Assembly (NCBI GenBank): GCA_002309015.1
Contig: DBWM01000010.1
Coordinates: 105,834 to 169,833 of the forward strand
Length of the DNA: 64,000 bases
From: Myxococcales bacterium UBA1238
Lineage (GTDB): Bacteria > Myxococcota_A > Bradymonadia > UBA7976 > UBA1532
Reading direction: 5' to 3'
Within the stretch, counting starts at the first letter, position 1, and every line of letters starts with the position of its first letter. The notes under the pieces are model-generated. The model was not told the DNA's origin. It saw only the letters and a program-made list of their open reading frames with translations, and did no database searches. Below are positions 54,123-63,219 of this stretch, in pieces. The translations under genes were made by a program, and so were the position numbers.

Positions 54123-55427
54123 ATGCGAACATTTCACTTCATTCAAACGATGGCGGCTGTTTTAGGCATGGGATCCTGTCTCACTGCATGCTCCGAAGAT
54201 TCCATAAATCACGACCCTGAAATTACGGATGATGCCGACGTGGATGCGGCTGAACTCTCCGATGCGGATGCTGAAGCGCCCGATGCGGATGCTGAAACGG
54301 GAGATCTCTGTGAGCAATTGTCTCAGGAACAGATCGATGAGATGGGACTGGACTGCGGGATCATCGAGGTTTGCCCGTTGGGGCAAAAGACATGTGATGG
54401 ATTGAATGCGCAGGAATGCCAGTCTGTGGGTCATGGAACAGATTGGATCACCGTCGAGACATGTGAAAAGAACTGCCTGGATGGTGAATGCGTAACCTCC
54501 GGGCAACCTGTCTGCACAGTAGGTGAGTTCACTTGCTCCGGTTCTCTTCGGATGGTGTGTAAGGAAGAAATTGGCGCCGTCCAATGGGATGTGAACAGAC
54601 AATGCCCTGAACTCTGCAGGGATGGCGATTGTGTTTGCGCCGCAGGCTGCACTCCGGACAGCTTCAAATGTGTCGGCAAAAATCTGAATCAATGTCGGCC
54701 CAATGAGCATGGTTGCCATCACTGGTCTCAGCTGAAAACCTGCGAAAGCCATTGCGATGCCAGCATGGGCCTGTGCACCGAAGAGCTCCCCACATGCCAG
54801 TTAAAGAATAATAGTCGGGCAGAAGTCATTCATTGGGTTGATGGAGATACGGTCTGGGTGGGGGCATTCAAAGGTGATCAATGTAATGACTTTAAATATG
54901 ACTCAGAAAAGGGAAAATGGATCAAAGTGCGTTTAAAGATCCGCGTTGTTGGCATCGATGCGCCTGAATGCAAAAAGAAGCAGGATGCTGATAGCAACTA
55001 TTGGAGTTGTACCCGGAACTCTTCTTATTCGAACTCTAATGAGCCCTATGGCTACGAAGCCAGGGAGGCGGCTGTAAGCCTGCTGCCAAAAGGCTCCATC
55101 GTCACTCTGACCTGTGATAATCCCAAGGCCGATGGATCTTGTCCTTTGGATGACACCGATGAGGAACGCACGCTGGCCTATATCGGTTATGAAAAAGATC
55201 AGGCTTCGTACGACTTCAGTATTGAAATGGCCAGGCTCGGTATGGCGTTCGCGAACACCAAGTTTCCATCCTCCAAGCTCAAGGAGATTTGTGCTGCGCA
55301 ACAAGAAGCCCAAAATGCGCAGCGGGGCCTCTGGGCAACAGGCGGACTCTCGCAAATGGGTTCCGACAAGCGCAACGGTTTGAGCGATATGGCGAAGCTC
55401 TGCCAAAAAGCGATGTCGCAGAAGTGA
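54123..55427 (+). CDS. Lipoprotein with thermonuclease (SNase-like) domain and Cys-rich modules
   Basis: A 434-aa secreted nuclease. GGGGAGG precedes the ATG; a longer open frame reaching the antiporter start region is rejected. The lipobox is LTAC (Cys23), followed by a short Asp/Ala stalk (DADAEAPDADAE). Three Cys-rich modules with CxxG-x-x-TC, C-x-x-NC and DGxC spacing run to about residue 225; they are not the six-Cys module of the protease cluster. The nuclease domain begins near 232: VDGDTVW (metal ligand), VGIDAPE (catalytic Arg-Asp-Glu region near 275), and ERTLAYI. Like staphylococcal nuclease it should cut DNA and RNA with calcium. Surface lipid anchoring suggests scavenging of nucleic acids or defence; both are inferences. 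Confidence 0.85.
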   Translation: MRTFHFIQTMAAVLGMGSCLTACSEDSINHDPEITDDADVDAAELSDADAEAPDADAETGDLCEQLSQEQIDEMGLDCGIIEVCPLGQKTCDGLNAQECQSVGHGTDWITVETCEKNCLDGECVTSGQPVCTVGEFTCSGSLRMVCKEEIGAVQWDVNRQCPELCRDGDCVCAAGCTPDSFKCVGKNLNQCRPNEHGCHHWSQLKTCESHCDASMGLCTEELPTCQLKNNSRAEVIHWVDGDTVWVGAFKGDQCNDFKYDSEKGKWIKVRLKIRVVGIDAPECKKKQDADSNYWSCTRNSSYSNSNEPYGYEAREAAVSLLPKGSIVTLTCDNPKADGSCPLDDTDEERTLAYIGYEKDQASYDFSIEMARLGMAFANTKFPSSKLKEICAAQQEAQNAQRGLWATGGLSQMGSDKRNGLSDMAKLCQKAMSQK

Positions 55428-55572
55428 GGCTCCTTTCGGGGTCGTGTAAGCTTCAATCGCCATCTGCTTCCTCTTGCGCGAGCGCGATTTTTCCTCCAAT
55501 CTCGTTTAAAAAAAAAAAAAAACGGTTACAAAGCGCGCCATTTGACGGGTTCTCTTCTTAAAGGAGTTCTTG

Positions 55573-56556
55573 ATGAGACCGCAGATGACCGCAATGCTCT
55601 TTTCGATGCTCGCCGCAGCGCAGGCTGAAGCTAAGGGAACAGCGGAGACCGTTGGTGATTTTTTGGGGAGCCTCATTCAGGCCGCATCGGGCGATTCGAC
55701 CGCGCAGCCTGCACAACCGGTTCAGCAGTTTCAGCCTGCTACGAGCGCCGAGGCCCAGGAAAAGCGAAGGATTGCCGAAGAAAAAGCCATCATGGCGCAA
55801 AAAGCGCTGGAGCAGGCGAGCCAGGCCAAGCTGGCCTATGAGCTTGCGCTCGAAAAAGTAAAGCTCGCTCAGGGAAGTCCGCGCGAATCGGAGAAAGCCG
55901 CAGCTGCAGAAGAAGCCCGCGAAAACTACGAGCTGGCGCAGAGACTGTCCGAAAAATATGCGTCGGAAGCCAAAATCGCTGCGCTTGAAGCCCAGCTGGC
56001 CGCTCAGCAATATCCCGCCGTTATGGGGCAACAGTCGCTGGCATATGCGCAAACGGGTTTGCAGCAGCCCGCTGATGTGATGCCTGCTCCCGCCTATGAG
56101 AATCGCCCGATGGGACTGGATTTGCAGCTGGGCGGCGGATTTTTCGTGGGCGCGATGGATACAAAGGGCATATCAGGGCAACTGCACCTGGGGTATCGCG
56201 GATCGATCGTCGGGATTTACGCCGTCCCTTACATCCTGGGCAATCTCGGTGCTCATTTTGATCAACTCTTTGGCAGCCTGCTCGAAACTCATCTCTTTTT
56301 TGTCAACAGCAACCCGCTGTCTCTCTCGCTCATCCTTGGAGGCGGTGTGGGCTATTTTAGCGCGGCGGGCGCCGACGATGAATCATGGGCGGAATTTGCC
56401 CCCGTTTTGAAAGGTGGTCTCGAAATCGACATTAAGATTGCGGGCTCCCCCCTCTATATCCCCATCGCTTTCGAAGGATTGGGCTACGTTGGCACCGGCC
56501 ATTTGGTGCCCTTTGGCTTCTTTAACGCTCACACCGGCATCGGATTTCTTTTTTAG
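55573..56556 (+). CDS. Outer-membrane barrel protein with coiled-coil region
   Basis: A 327-aa exported protein. ATG 55573 has AAGGAG (55561-55566) six bases upstream; a TTG three bases earlier is less likely. The signal peptide ends near AQAEA. Residues about 55-150 form a long Ala/Glu/Lys helix, a likely coiled coil. From about 175 to the end are amphipathic beta strands with many Gly and aromatic residues, closing in GIGFLF with a terminal Phe, as in OmpA-type barrels. An A15 tract lies at 55508-55522 upstream. The function is unknown; it may be a periplasm-spanning or surface-display protein. Confidence 0.65.
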   Translation: MRPQMTAMLFSMLAAAQAEAKGTAETVGDFLGSLIQAASGDSTAQPAQPVQQFQPATSAEAQEKRRIAEEKAIMAQKALEQASQAKLAYELALEKVKLAQGSPRESEKAAAAEEARENYELAQRLSEKYASEAKIAALEAQLAAQQYPAVMGQQSLAYAQTGLQQPADVMPAPAYENRPMGLDLQLGGGFFVGAMDTKGISGQLHLGYRGSIVGIYAVPYILGNLGAHFDQLFGSLLETHLFFVNSNPLSLSLILGGGVGYFSAAGADDESWAEFAPVLKGGLEIDIKIAGSPLYIPIAFEGLGYVGTGHLVPFGFFNAHTGIGFLF

Positions 56557-56557
56557 G

Positions 56558-56601
56558 TGAGTTTGAATCCGACTTGGGCAGAAAACGCCTCAGGTGACAT
56601 G
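56558..56601 (-). pseudogene. Remnant of an Rpn-family gene 3' end
   Basis: Read on the minus strand, this stretch encodes MSPEAFSAQVGFK. The intact Rpn-family gene at the window end closes with MTPEAFAAKVGFKP. Twelve or so residues match, and the similarity is also clear in the DNA (TTTGAATCCGACTT shared). Upstream of this the match ends, so it is a truncated fragment rather than a gene. Confidence 0.7.
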
Positions 56602-56639
56602 TGGGGGGTGGGGTGGACGACGCGCTCGCGGCGTGGAGC

Positions 56640-59600
56640 TTATGGAGTTACAGGAGGGGAATCCATGATGCAGCGGACAGAACCGGGTATTGGATACTCT
56701 GCATTGGGATCCATACTGTAGTAGTCGTGAAACGAGGAATCGAGACTCAGGTATTTCCGTTTAAGATTGGTTTGTATGGTCGAGGTCCAGAAAAGAGCAC
56801 CCTCGCTGCCCGGGTGGGGTTCCATAAAGATGCAGCTGGATCCATCAAGATACGTCGTGAGCCTTGTAGGGACTGCGCTGAAGCCAGAAGCATCTCTGTA
56901 TTCATTCGGCTCCTCTGACCAGAGAGGCGAGTTTGCGATGATCGGCGAGGAGGTCGTGTCGCCTGTCGCTTCTGCCACGTAAGCAAAGAGCTGATCAAAC
57001 TCCTCTACCGAAGGCAGATGCCAGCCATCGGGGCAGATTTCATCCGCTGTCTGGATGTTGTAGAGCAGACCGTAAGCTTCGTTTTCGTTGATCCATTCAT
57101 CATCGCTGCAATAGATGCCGGTTTCGAGGCGCATGTTTTCGGCCATCCAGATCTGATCGCCGATCCGGGTCACCGGGTAGACATTTCCGTCGTCGTCGGT
57201 CATCTGACAATCCTCCGCATTCGCCTGATCATATTGTCCGTAGGGACGCGTGCAGGTCGTGCAAAGCTCGCCATAACCGCCGACAGGGCAAAGATCGCAA
57301 TAAGTTCCGGTCCATCCACCCTCGCATGCACTGGTGCATTCACCGTTCCCTTCGGGGCCATCATCGCATGTGGCATGCTTGCATTTGCAAAGGTTGCAAT
57401 AGAGGCCGTAAGTCCCTTCGGGACATTCTTCGTCGCGGATACAGCGGACGGAGTAAAAGTAAATGCCGCTGAGGTTGACTGGTTCATCCATGAACGTGAA
57501 ATCATCCTTTGAGTTATTCGAATAAAGCAGTTTATTATACACTGAGCCTGAGAAGGAAGCCCAGAAGGCGACGAAGTTGTTGCTGTTCGCATAAGTTGTT
57601 GGTGCACTTGCTGTCACTTTATAAGCATATCCTGCCTTTTGAGCCGCAAAATCAAACTCATCGCCCTGGTTCTTGAGAAGCGACTGTTTCACAGTTTCGC
57701 TCGTTCGATGGGCTTCTGCGTAATCGAGGAGCGTCTGGAATTCATCCACTGAGGGCAAATGCCAGCCTGCGGGACAAAAATCAGCGGACCTTATAGCGGA
57801 CCTTATAATGCTGGAGCTGTAAAAGAGTCCGTATTCCTCATCGTTTGATGACGAGTTGTTGACATGGGCGTAGTCTGTGTCTTCGGTGCCGACCTTGCGG
57901 CGGTAGTTTTCGGCCATCCAGGCCTGCGTTCCGATCGTCACCGTCCGATAGGTATTTCCATCCTGATCAGTGATTGTGCCGCTGTTGCAGTCTTCGCCGT
58001 AGTAACCCTCTTCGCATGAACTGCATTTGCCATCTCCATAGAGGCCATCATTTGTGGTGCCGTGGACGCAGGTCGCTTCCTTATCGCAATTTTCTCCGTA
58101 CCAACCCTGTTCGCAGGATGTGCATTTGCCGTCGCCTTGGGTACCCAGGCTTGGAGTGCCGTGCTCACTGCAGGTCACCTTCAGATCGCAGTCGGGACCA
58201 GCCCAACCCGGTGCACATGAACTGCAGTGACCTAAGACAGCGTCAGTTGTGCCGTGAACGCAGGGTGGTTCTTCCTGGTCGCAGTTATCGCCGAAATAAC
58301 CCGATTCGCATGCGGAGCAATGGCCGTCGCCTTCGGGACCATCATTGGGGGTTCCAGTGCCGTGAGCGCTGCAGGTGACTGCCTGATCGCAGTCGGGACC
58401 AAACCAACCCGATTCGCATGCGGAGCAATGGCCGTCGCCATCGGGGCCATCGTTTGCGGTGCCGTGCTCGCTGCAGGTCACCTTCTGATCGCAGTTGTTG
58501 CCAAACCAACCCGATTCGCATGCGGAGCAATGGCCATCGCCTTCGGGGTCTGCGTCGGCTGTGCCGTGTTCGCTGTTGCAGGTGATTTCCTGATCACAGT
58601 TGGGACCAAACCAACCCGGTTCAGGGCATGAGAAGCGTTTTTGAATACAGCGCACCGAGTTGATCCAGTTTGTAGAGCCGTGTTTGATGATCTTCACATT
58701 TGTTCCGTCGATCTGGAAAGTCGCCGGTTTCATCTGCGGATCACTCACAGACAAAAAATTAGCGTATAGGCCACGAAAGACTTCGCCGCAGTTATCGTCA
58801 AAAACAGTCCCTCCCCAGCATAGACCTGATGGGAGGGCGCTGAAGCCAAACTCATCCAGGCCTTGATTGGGATAGTCTACCCAAAGAGGGGATTTTGCGA
58901 TCAGCGCCAGTAGATCGCTATCGCTCGTCCGGTGCTGTTTCACATAATCGAGGAGCGTTTCATATTCTTCTGTCTTCGGCATGCGCCAGCCTTCGGGGCA
59001 AAAGTCGTCGGCAGTGACTGTTTCGAAATCGTAGAACAAACCGTATGATTCGACCCAACCTTTTTTCCCTTTGTAATGATGCCCGATGGCGCGGCGATAG
59101 TTTTCGGCCATCCAGACCCGATCGCCAATCTGGACCACCTGATAGGTCTCGCCGTCGCGCGCATCGGTGATCTGGCAGTCTTCTGCGGTCGCATGATCAT
59201 ATTGTCCGCCGGGGCGAGTGCAGATCTTGTCGCAGGCAGCGCCGAATTTGCCGTTCATGCAGATGTCACAATTGTCTCCGCCATAGGGCGCTTCGCAGCT
59301 GCCCGAAACGCATTTGCCGTCGCCGTCGGGTCCTTCGTTCGGGGTGCCGTGCTCGAGGTTGCAGGTGACTTTCTGATTGCAGTAGGGACCAGCCCATCCC
59401 GATTCGCATGCGGAGCATTTGTCGTTGCCCTGTGTGTCGAGGCTCAGAGTGCCGTGTTCGCGGTTGCAGGTGGGGATTTCGATATCGCAGTCGGGGCCAT
59501 CCCATCCCGATGTGCATTCAGTGCATTTGCCGTTGCCGTCGGGTCCTTCGTTCGGGGTGCCGTGTTCGCGGTTGCAGGTGACTTTCTGATCGCAGTAGGG

Positions 59601-62600
59601 ACCGAAATAGCCCGATTCACATGCGATGCATTTGCCGCTGCCGGTGTTGCCATCGTCGCAGACGCTGCAATGCTCAGGGCAAGTTCTGCAGGATTTGCCA
59701 AATTGGCCCTCTGAGCAGGGATGATCCATGATGCAGCGCACCGAAAGGGCTTCGTTTTCGGGGCTGTGGTTGATGTGTATCTGTAGATCATATGCATAGA
59801 CGGAGGAGGATAGGTCAACAACCGATGAGAGTTCCGGGTTCTCGAGAGCTGATGTCCAGAATTGTGCGAAATTACCTTCATAACCGTAATGCATGTAACC
59901 GTAACTTGAGTCGTAGAGGTTATATGCTGCAGGCATGGCGCTAAAGCCGAATTCATCGTTGCCAGGTTCTCCTTTCCAAAGAGGAGAATTGGCGATGAGT
60001 GCCTGAGATACGGCTCCGCTCGTCTTATGCTGCTCTACATAGGCGAGGAGCTGACGGAACTCGCCCTCTGAAGGCAGATGCCAGCCTGCGGGGCAGAAGT
60101 CATCGGCTGTGACGGTCTCGTAGTTGTAGCGCAGACCAAAGGCCCGATCCCACTCGGCATCCGTAAGGTCGCTTTCAGTGTAACGGGGAACATGGAAGTT
60201 TAAGCCTGTGTCGCGGCGGTAGTTTTCGGCCATCCAGATCTGATCGCCAATCTGGACCACCTGATAGGTCTCGCCGTCGCGTTCATCGGTGATCTGGCAG
60301 TCGCCGGGAGTCGCACGATTATATTGGCCGCCGGGGCGGGTGCAGGTCTTATTGCAGGTTGTGCCGAACTTGCCGTTCGCGCAGAGATCGCAATTGTCGC
60401 CGCCATAAGATGCTACGCAGCTGCCCAAAACGCATTTGCCGTTGCCGGTTGGGCCAAGGCTTGAAGTGCCGTGGTTGCTGTTGCAGGTGACTTCGATATT
60501 GCAGTCGGGTCCGGCCCATTCCGATGTGCATTCAGAGCAATGGCCGTCACCGTTGGGACCTTCGTTTGGTGTGCCATGCTCGTTGTTGCAGGTGACTTCG
60601 ATATTGCAGTCAGGTCCAGCCCATCCCGATGTGCATTCAGTGCAATGGCCGTCACCGTCGGGACCTTCGCTTGGTGTGCCATGCTCGCTGCATGTGACCG
60701 CCTGATCGCAGTTTTCGCCAAAATATCCATTATTGGGACAGATGCGACGCATGCAGCGTACAGAGTGGCTCCAGTCAGTACTCATGCCCTGCAAGATCGT
60801 CACGCTACCACTGGCGAAGATAAGTGCCGCTGGGCTCAATTGCGGCTCACTGTCCGATGAGCCTGTCGTTTTTTCCATAGCCCAGAATCTGGCTTGTTCG
60901 CCTTCATTGAAGGTGGAAAAAGTAATTCTTGTGTTACCAGCAGGGAGAGCGCTGAAGCCAAACTCATCCTGGCCTTCATTGAGATAATCCTGCCAAAGAA
61001 GGGTCTTCGAGATCAGCGCCAGGAAATTGCTCGAGCTCTTCCGGTTCTGTTCCACAAACTCGAGGAGCTCCTCGAGGTCTTTTACTTCCGGTATGCGCCA
61101 GCCTTTCGGGCAAAAGTCGCTGGCAGCGCTCGTGTCGAAATCGTAGAACAAACCGTAGGCTGCGACCGAACCATCCCCCACAGTCCGATATTGACCGATG
61201 GGCCGATGATAGTTTTCGGCCATCCAGAGTTGGTGCCCGATCTCTACTGTCTTATAGATGTCACCATCCGGAGCGGTGACCGAACCGTAAGGCTTGCAGT
61301 CAGGGCCATAACCGCCGTTTGCACAGAGATCGCAGTTTTCGCCGGTCCACCCATCGTCGCAGGAGAGGCATTTGCCGTCACCTTCTTCGCCATCGTTGCA
61401 GATGCCGTGTTCGCAACTGCAGGGTTCACAGGATTTGCCCAATCGGTAGGTGCCTTCGCCGCAAGTGGTATCCTTGAGACAGCGCGCCGACAAGGCAGTG
61501 ATTTGCAGGTCCCGATCTACATAATGATTGAAAGCTACTTCATTTTCTTCCCACTGCGTTGCTTTAAGGTCTTTCTTCTCAAAAGAAAAAGCGATGCTGT
61601 TTTTGTTGAAATCCTGGTTTGTAATCGCAAGCCATAACGTTGCAATATCCCAGTCAATGAAGCCGGAAGATTTAGGGTAACCATATTGTTCGCTGGGCAC
61701 GCCGTAGCCATTCGTGCCGTATGAGCCGGAGGGTTGTAAGCCGAATCCGAATTCATCGTAACCCCCCACGAATTCCAATCCACGCGGATATTGCACGATG
61801 ATGTGATACGGCGCCATGAGGGCCTCGATCTGATTGGGGCTGCGGAGCCGGTGCTGATCTGCATAGTTTAAAAGCCTCTGAAATTCTCCCATTGAGGGCA
61901 AATGCCAGCCTTCGGGGCAGAAGTCTTCGGAGGATGCGGTCTCGTACAGATAACGCAGGCCGTAAAGTTTGTCGTTCTCGTCGGATGTGGTGTCAGAGGC
62001 TGCGCCCACATGTAAATAACTGCCCGTTTCGCGGCGATAGTTTTCGGCCATCCAAATCTGATCACCGATTTTGACCACCTGGTAGATCTGGCCATCGCTG
62101 TCGGTCAACCGGCATTCCTCTGCTGTCGCCTGATCATAGATGCCATCGGGACGGGTGCAGATCGCGCAGGATTCGCCGAAGCCATCAAGGCAAACATCGC
62201 AGTTATCGCCGCCCCATCTCTTGTTGTCGTCGCATGTGGAGCATTTTCCGTCGCCATGAATGCCGCTGTTTGCCTGGCCATGCTTGCATGTGACTTCGTT
62301 CTCGCAGTTTTCGCCAAAGTAACCCGGTTCAGTGCATTCGGCGCATTTGCCGTCGCCGGTGATGCCGTCGTTGCAAGTGCCATGTTTACAGCTGCAGGGC
62401 TCGCAGTTTTCGCCGAAGTAACCGGGATCACATTCGGCGCATTTACCGTCGCCGGAAGGACCGAGGTTTGGTGTGCCCCCCATGCAGGTCACCAGATCGT
62501 TTTCGCAGTTTTCACCAAAGAAGCCAAAGTTGCATTGGCTGCATTTGCCGTCACCGTTGGGACCGAGGGCCGGAGTGCCTTCAACGCAGGTGGGTTCATT

Positions 62601-63149
62601 GTTGTCGCAGTTTTCACCAAAATAGTCGTCATTGCAGGCCAGGCATTTGCCGTCGCCGTTGAGCCCGTTGTTGCAAATGCCGTGGACGCAGCTGCAGGGC
62701 GTGCAGTCTGGGCCGAACGTCGTAGCAGGGCAGACGATGGCGTCAGAGGCGTCGCTGTCGGTAGAAGCATCGGAAGCGTCGATGTCGGTAGAGGCGTCAG
62801 AAGCGTCGATGTCGGTAGAGGCGTCAGATGCGTCTTCGTCCGTAGAGCCGTCGGAATCCGTAGATGCGTCAGAGGCGTCTGAGTCCGTAGAGGCATCGGA
62901 AGCATCGGAGGCGTCGCTGTCGGTGGAAGCATCGGAGGCGTCGGAATCCGTGGTGGCATCCGTGGATGCATCGGAGTCCGTAGCGTCTTCTGAGGGCTTC
63001 GCGTCTTCGGAAAGGACGGCGTCCTGGGAGAATGCGGCGTCGGAGATCGGTGAATCGTCTGAGTCGTCGCAACCCAGCGCCAGGAAGAATGCGGCTAAGC
63101 AAAAAACGGAAAGCGAGAAACGAGCCGCGCGATTTTGAGGAAGGTTCAT
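56640..63149 (-). CDS. Giant FISUMP/EGF-like repeat lipoprotein
   Basis: A 2,169-aa surface lipoprotein (lipobox ALGC, Cys27). An upstream in-frame ATG at 63161 lies within an inverted repeat, so the start at 63149 is preferred. An Asp/Ser/Ala/Thr stalk of about 100 residues follows (DSDASDAST repeats). The rest alternates six FISUMP domains with blocks of EGF-like repeats. Each FISUMP domain begins with the pattern DGxxYxxVxIGxQxWMAENYRR, has FCPxGWHLP in the middle and ends in SVRCI. The EGF-like units read HGTPNxGPDGDGHC then CESGWFGPDCD. FISUMP domains are related to FGE-sulfatase/C-type-lectin folds and are common in surface proteins of Fibrobacter-type bacteria. Adhesion or glycan binding is likely but unproven. 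Ends carry Rpn-family sequence on both sides. Confidence 0.85.
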   Translation of the reverse strand: MNLPQNRAARFSLSVFCLAAFFLALGCDDSDDSPISDAAFSQDAVLSEDAKPSEDATDSDASTDATTDSDASDASTDSDASDASDASTDSDASDASTDSDGSTDEDASDASTDIDASDASTDIDASDASTDSDASDAIVCPATTFGPDCTPCSCVHGICNNGLNGDGKCLACNDDYFGENCDNNEPTCVEGTPALGPNGDGKCSQCNFGFFGENCENDLVTCMGGTPNLGPSGDGKCAECDPGYFGENCEPCSCKHGTCNDGITGDGKCAECTEPGYFGENCENEVTCKHGQANSGIHGDGKCSTCDDNKRWGGDNCDVCLDGFGESCAICTRPDGIYDQATAEECRLTDSDGQIYQVVKIGDQIWMAENYRRETGSYLHVGAASDTTSDENDKLYGLRYLYETASSEDFCPEGWHLPSMGEFQRLLNYADQHRLRSPNQIEALMAPYHIIVQYPRGLEFVGGYDEFGFGLQPSGSYGTNGYGVPSEQYGYPKSSGFIDWDIATLWLAITNQDFNKNSIAFSFEKKDLKATQWEENEVAFNHYVDRDLQITALSARCLKDTTCGEGTYRLGKSCEPCSCEHGICNDGEEGDGKCLSCDDGWTGENCDLCANGGYGPDCKPYGSVTAPDGDIYKTVEIGHQLWMAENYHRPIGQYRTVGDGSVAAYGLFYDFDTSAASDFCPKGWRIPEVKDLEELLEFVEQNRKSSSNFLALISKTLLWQDYLNEGQDEFGFSALPAGNTRITFSTFNEGEQARFWAMEKTTGSSDSEPQLSPAALIFASGSVTILQGMSTDWSHSVRCMRRICPNNGYFGENCDQAVTCSEHGTPSEGPDGDGHCTECTSGWAGPDCNIEVTCNNEHGTPNEGPNGDGHCSECTSEWAGPDCNIEVTCNSNHGTSSLGPTGNGKCVLGSCVASYGGDNCDLCANGKFGTTCNKTCTRPGGQYNRATPGDCQITDERDGETYQVVQIGDQIWMAENYRRDTGLNFHVPRYTESDLTDAEWDRAFGLRYNYETVTADDFCPAGWHLPSEGEFRQLLAYVEQHKTSGAVSQALIANSPLWKGEPGNDEFGFSAMPAAYNLYDSSYGYMHYGYEGNFAQFWTSALENPELSSVVDLSSSVYAYDLQIHINHSPENEALSVRCIMDHPCSEGQFGKSCRTCPEHCSVCDDGNTGSGKCIACESGYFGPYCDQKVTCNREHGTPNEGPDGNGKCTECTSGWDGPDCDIEIPTCNREHGTLSLDTQGNDKCSACESGWAGPYCNQKVTCNLEHGTPNEGPDGDGKCVSGSCEAPYGGDNCDICMNGKFGAACDKICTRPGGQYDHATAEDCQITDARDGETYQVVQIGDRVWMAENYRRAIGHHYKGKKGWVESYGLFYDFETVTADDFCPEGWRMPKTEEYETLLDYVKQHRTSDSDLLALIAKSPLWVDYPNQGLDEFGFSALPSGLCWGGTVFDDNCGEVFRGLYANFLSVSDPQMKPATFQIDGTNVKIIKHGSTNWINSVRCIQKRFSCPEPGWFGPNCDQEITCNSEHGTADADPEGDGHCSACESGWFGNNCDQKVTCSEHGTANDGPDGDGHCSACESGWFGPDCDQAVTCSAHGTGTPNDGPEGDGHCSACESGYFGDNCDQEEPPCVHGTTDAVLGHCSSCAPGWAGPDCDLKVTCSEHGTPSLGTQGDGKCTSCEQGWYGENCDKEATCVHGTTNDGLYGDGKCSSCEEGYYGEDCNSGTITDQDGNTYRTVTIGTQAWMAENYRRKVGTEDTDYAHVNNSSSNDEEYGLFYSSSIIRSAIRSADFCPAGWHLPSVDEFQTLLDYAEAHRTSETVKQSLLKNQGDEFDFAAQKAGYAYKVTASAPTTYANSNNFVAFWASFSGSVYNKLLYSNNSKDDFTFMDEPVNLSGIYFYSVRCIRDEECPEGTYGLYCNLCKCKHATCDDGPEGNGECTSACEGGWTGTYCDLCPVGGYGELCTTCTRPYGQYDQANAEDCQMTDDDGNVYPVTRIGDQIWMAENMRLETGIYCSDDEWINENEAYGLLYNIQTADEICPDGWHLPSVEEFDQLFAYVAEATGDTTSSPIIANSPLWSEEPNEYRDASGFSAVPTRLTTYLDGSSCIFMEPHPGSEGALFWTSTIQTNLKRKYLSLDSSFHDYYSMDPNAEYPIPGSVRCIMDSPPVTP
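62740..63040 (-). repeat. Asp/Ser/Ala stalk repeat in the FISUMP lipoprotein
   Basis: About 300 bases of degenerate 9-21-base units encode DSDASDAST-type repeats, giving a strongly acidic stalk. The unit boundaries drift, so this is low-complexity expansion rather than a fixed tandem unit. Confidence 0.7.
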
Positions 63150-63157
63150 GATGCGCC

Positions 63158-63178
63158 CCATATCATTTAACGATATGG
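63158..63178. promoter_or_regulatory. Inverted repeat over the 5' leader of the FISUMP gene
   Basis: CCATATC, seven bases, GATATGG: perfect 7-base arms spanning 63158-63178. It covers the alternative start at 63161 and sits eight bases before the preferred start at 63149. It may be an operator or an RNA hairpin that controls translation. Confidence 0.5.
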
Positions 63179-63219
63179 AGGCCTTTTAGAGGCTGAGACG
63201 CGAAAATACAATCTCGATG

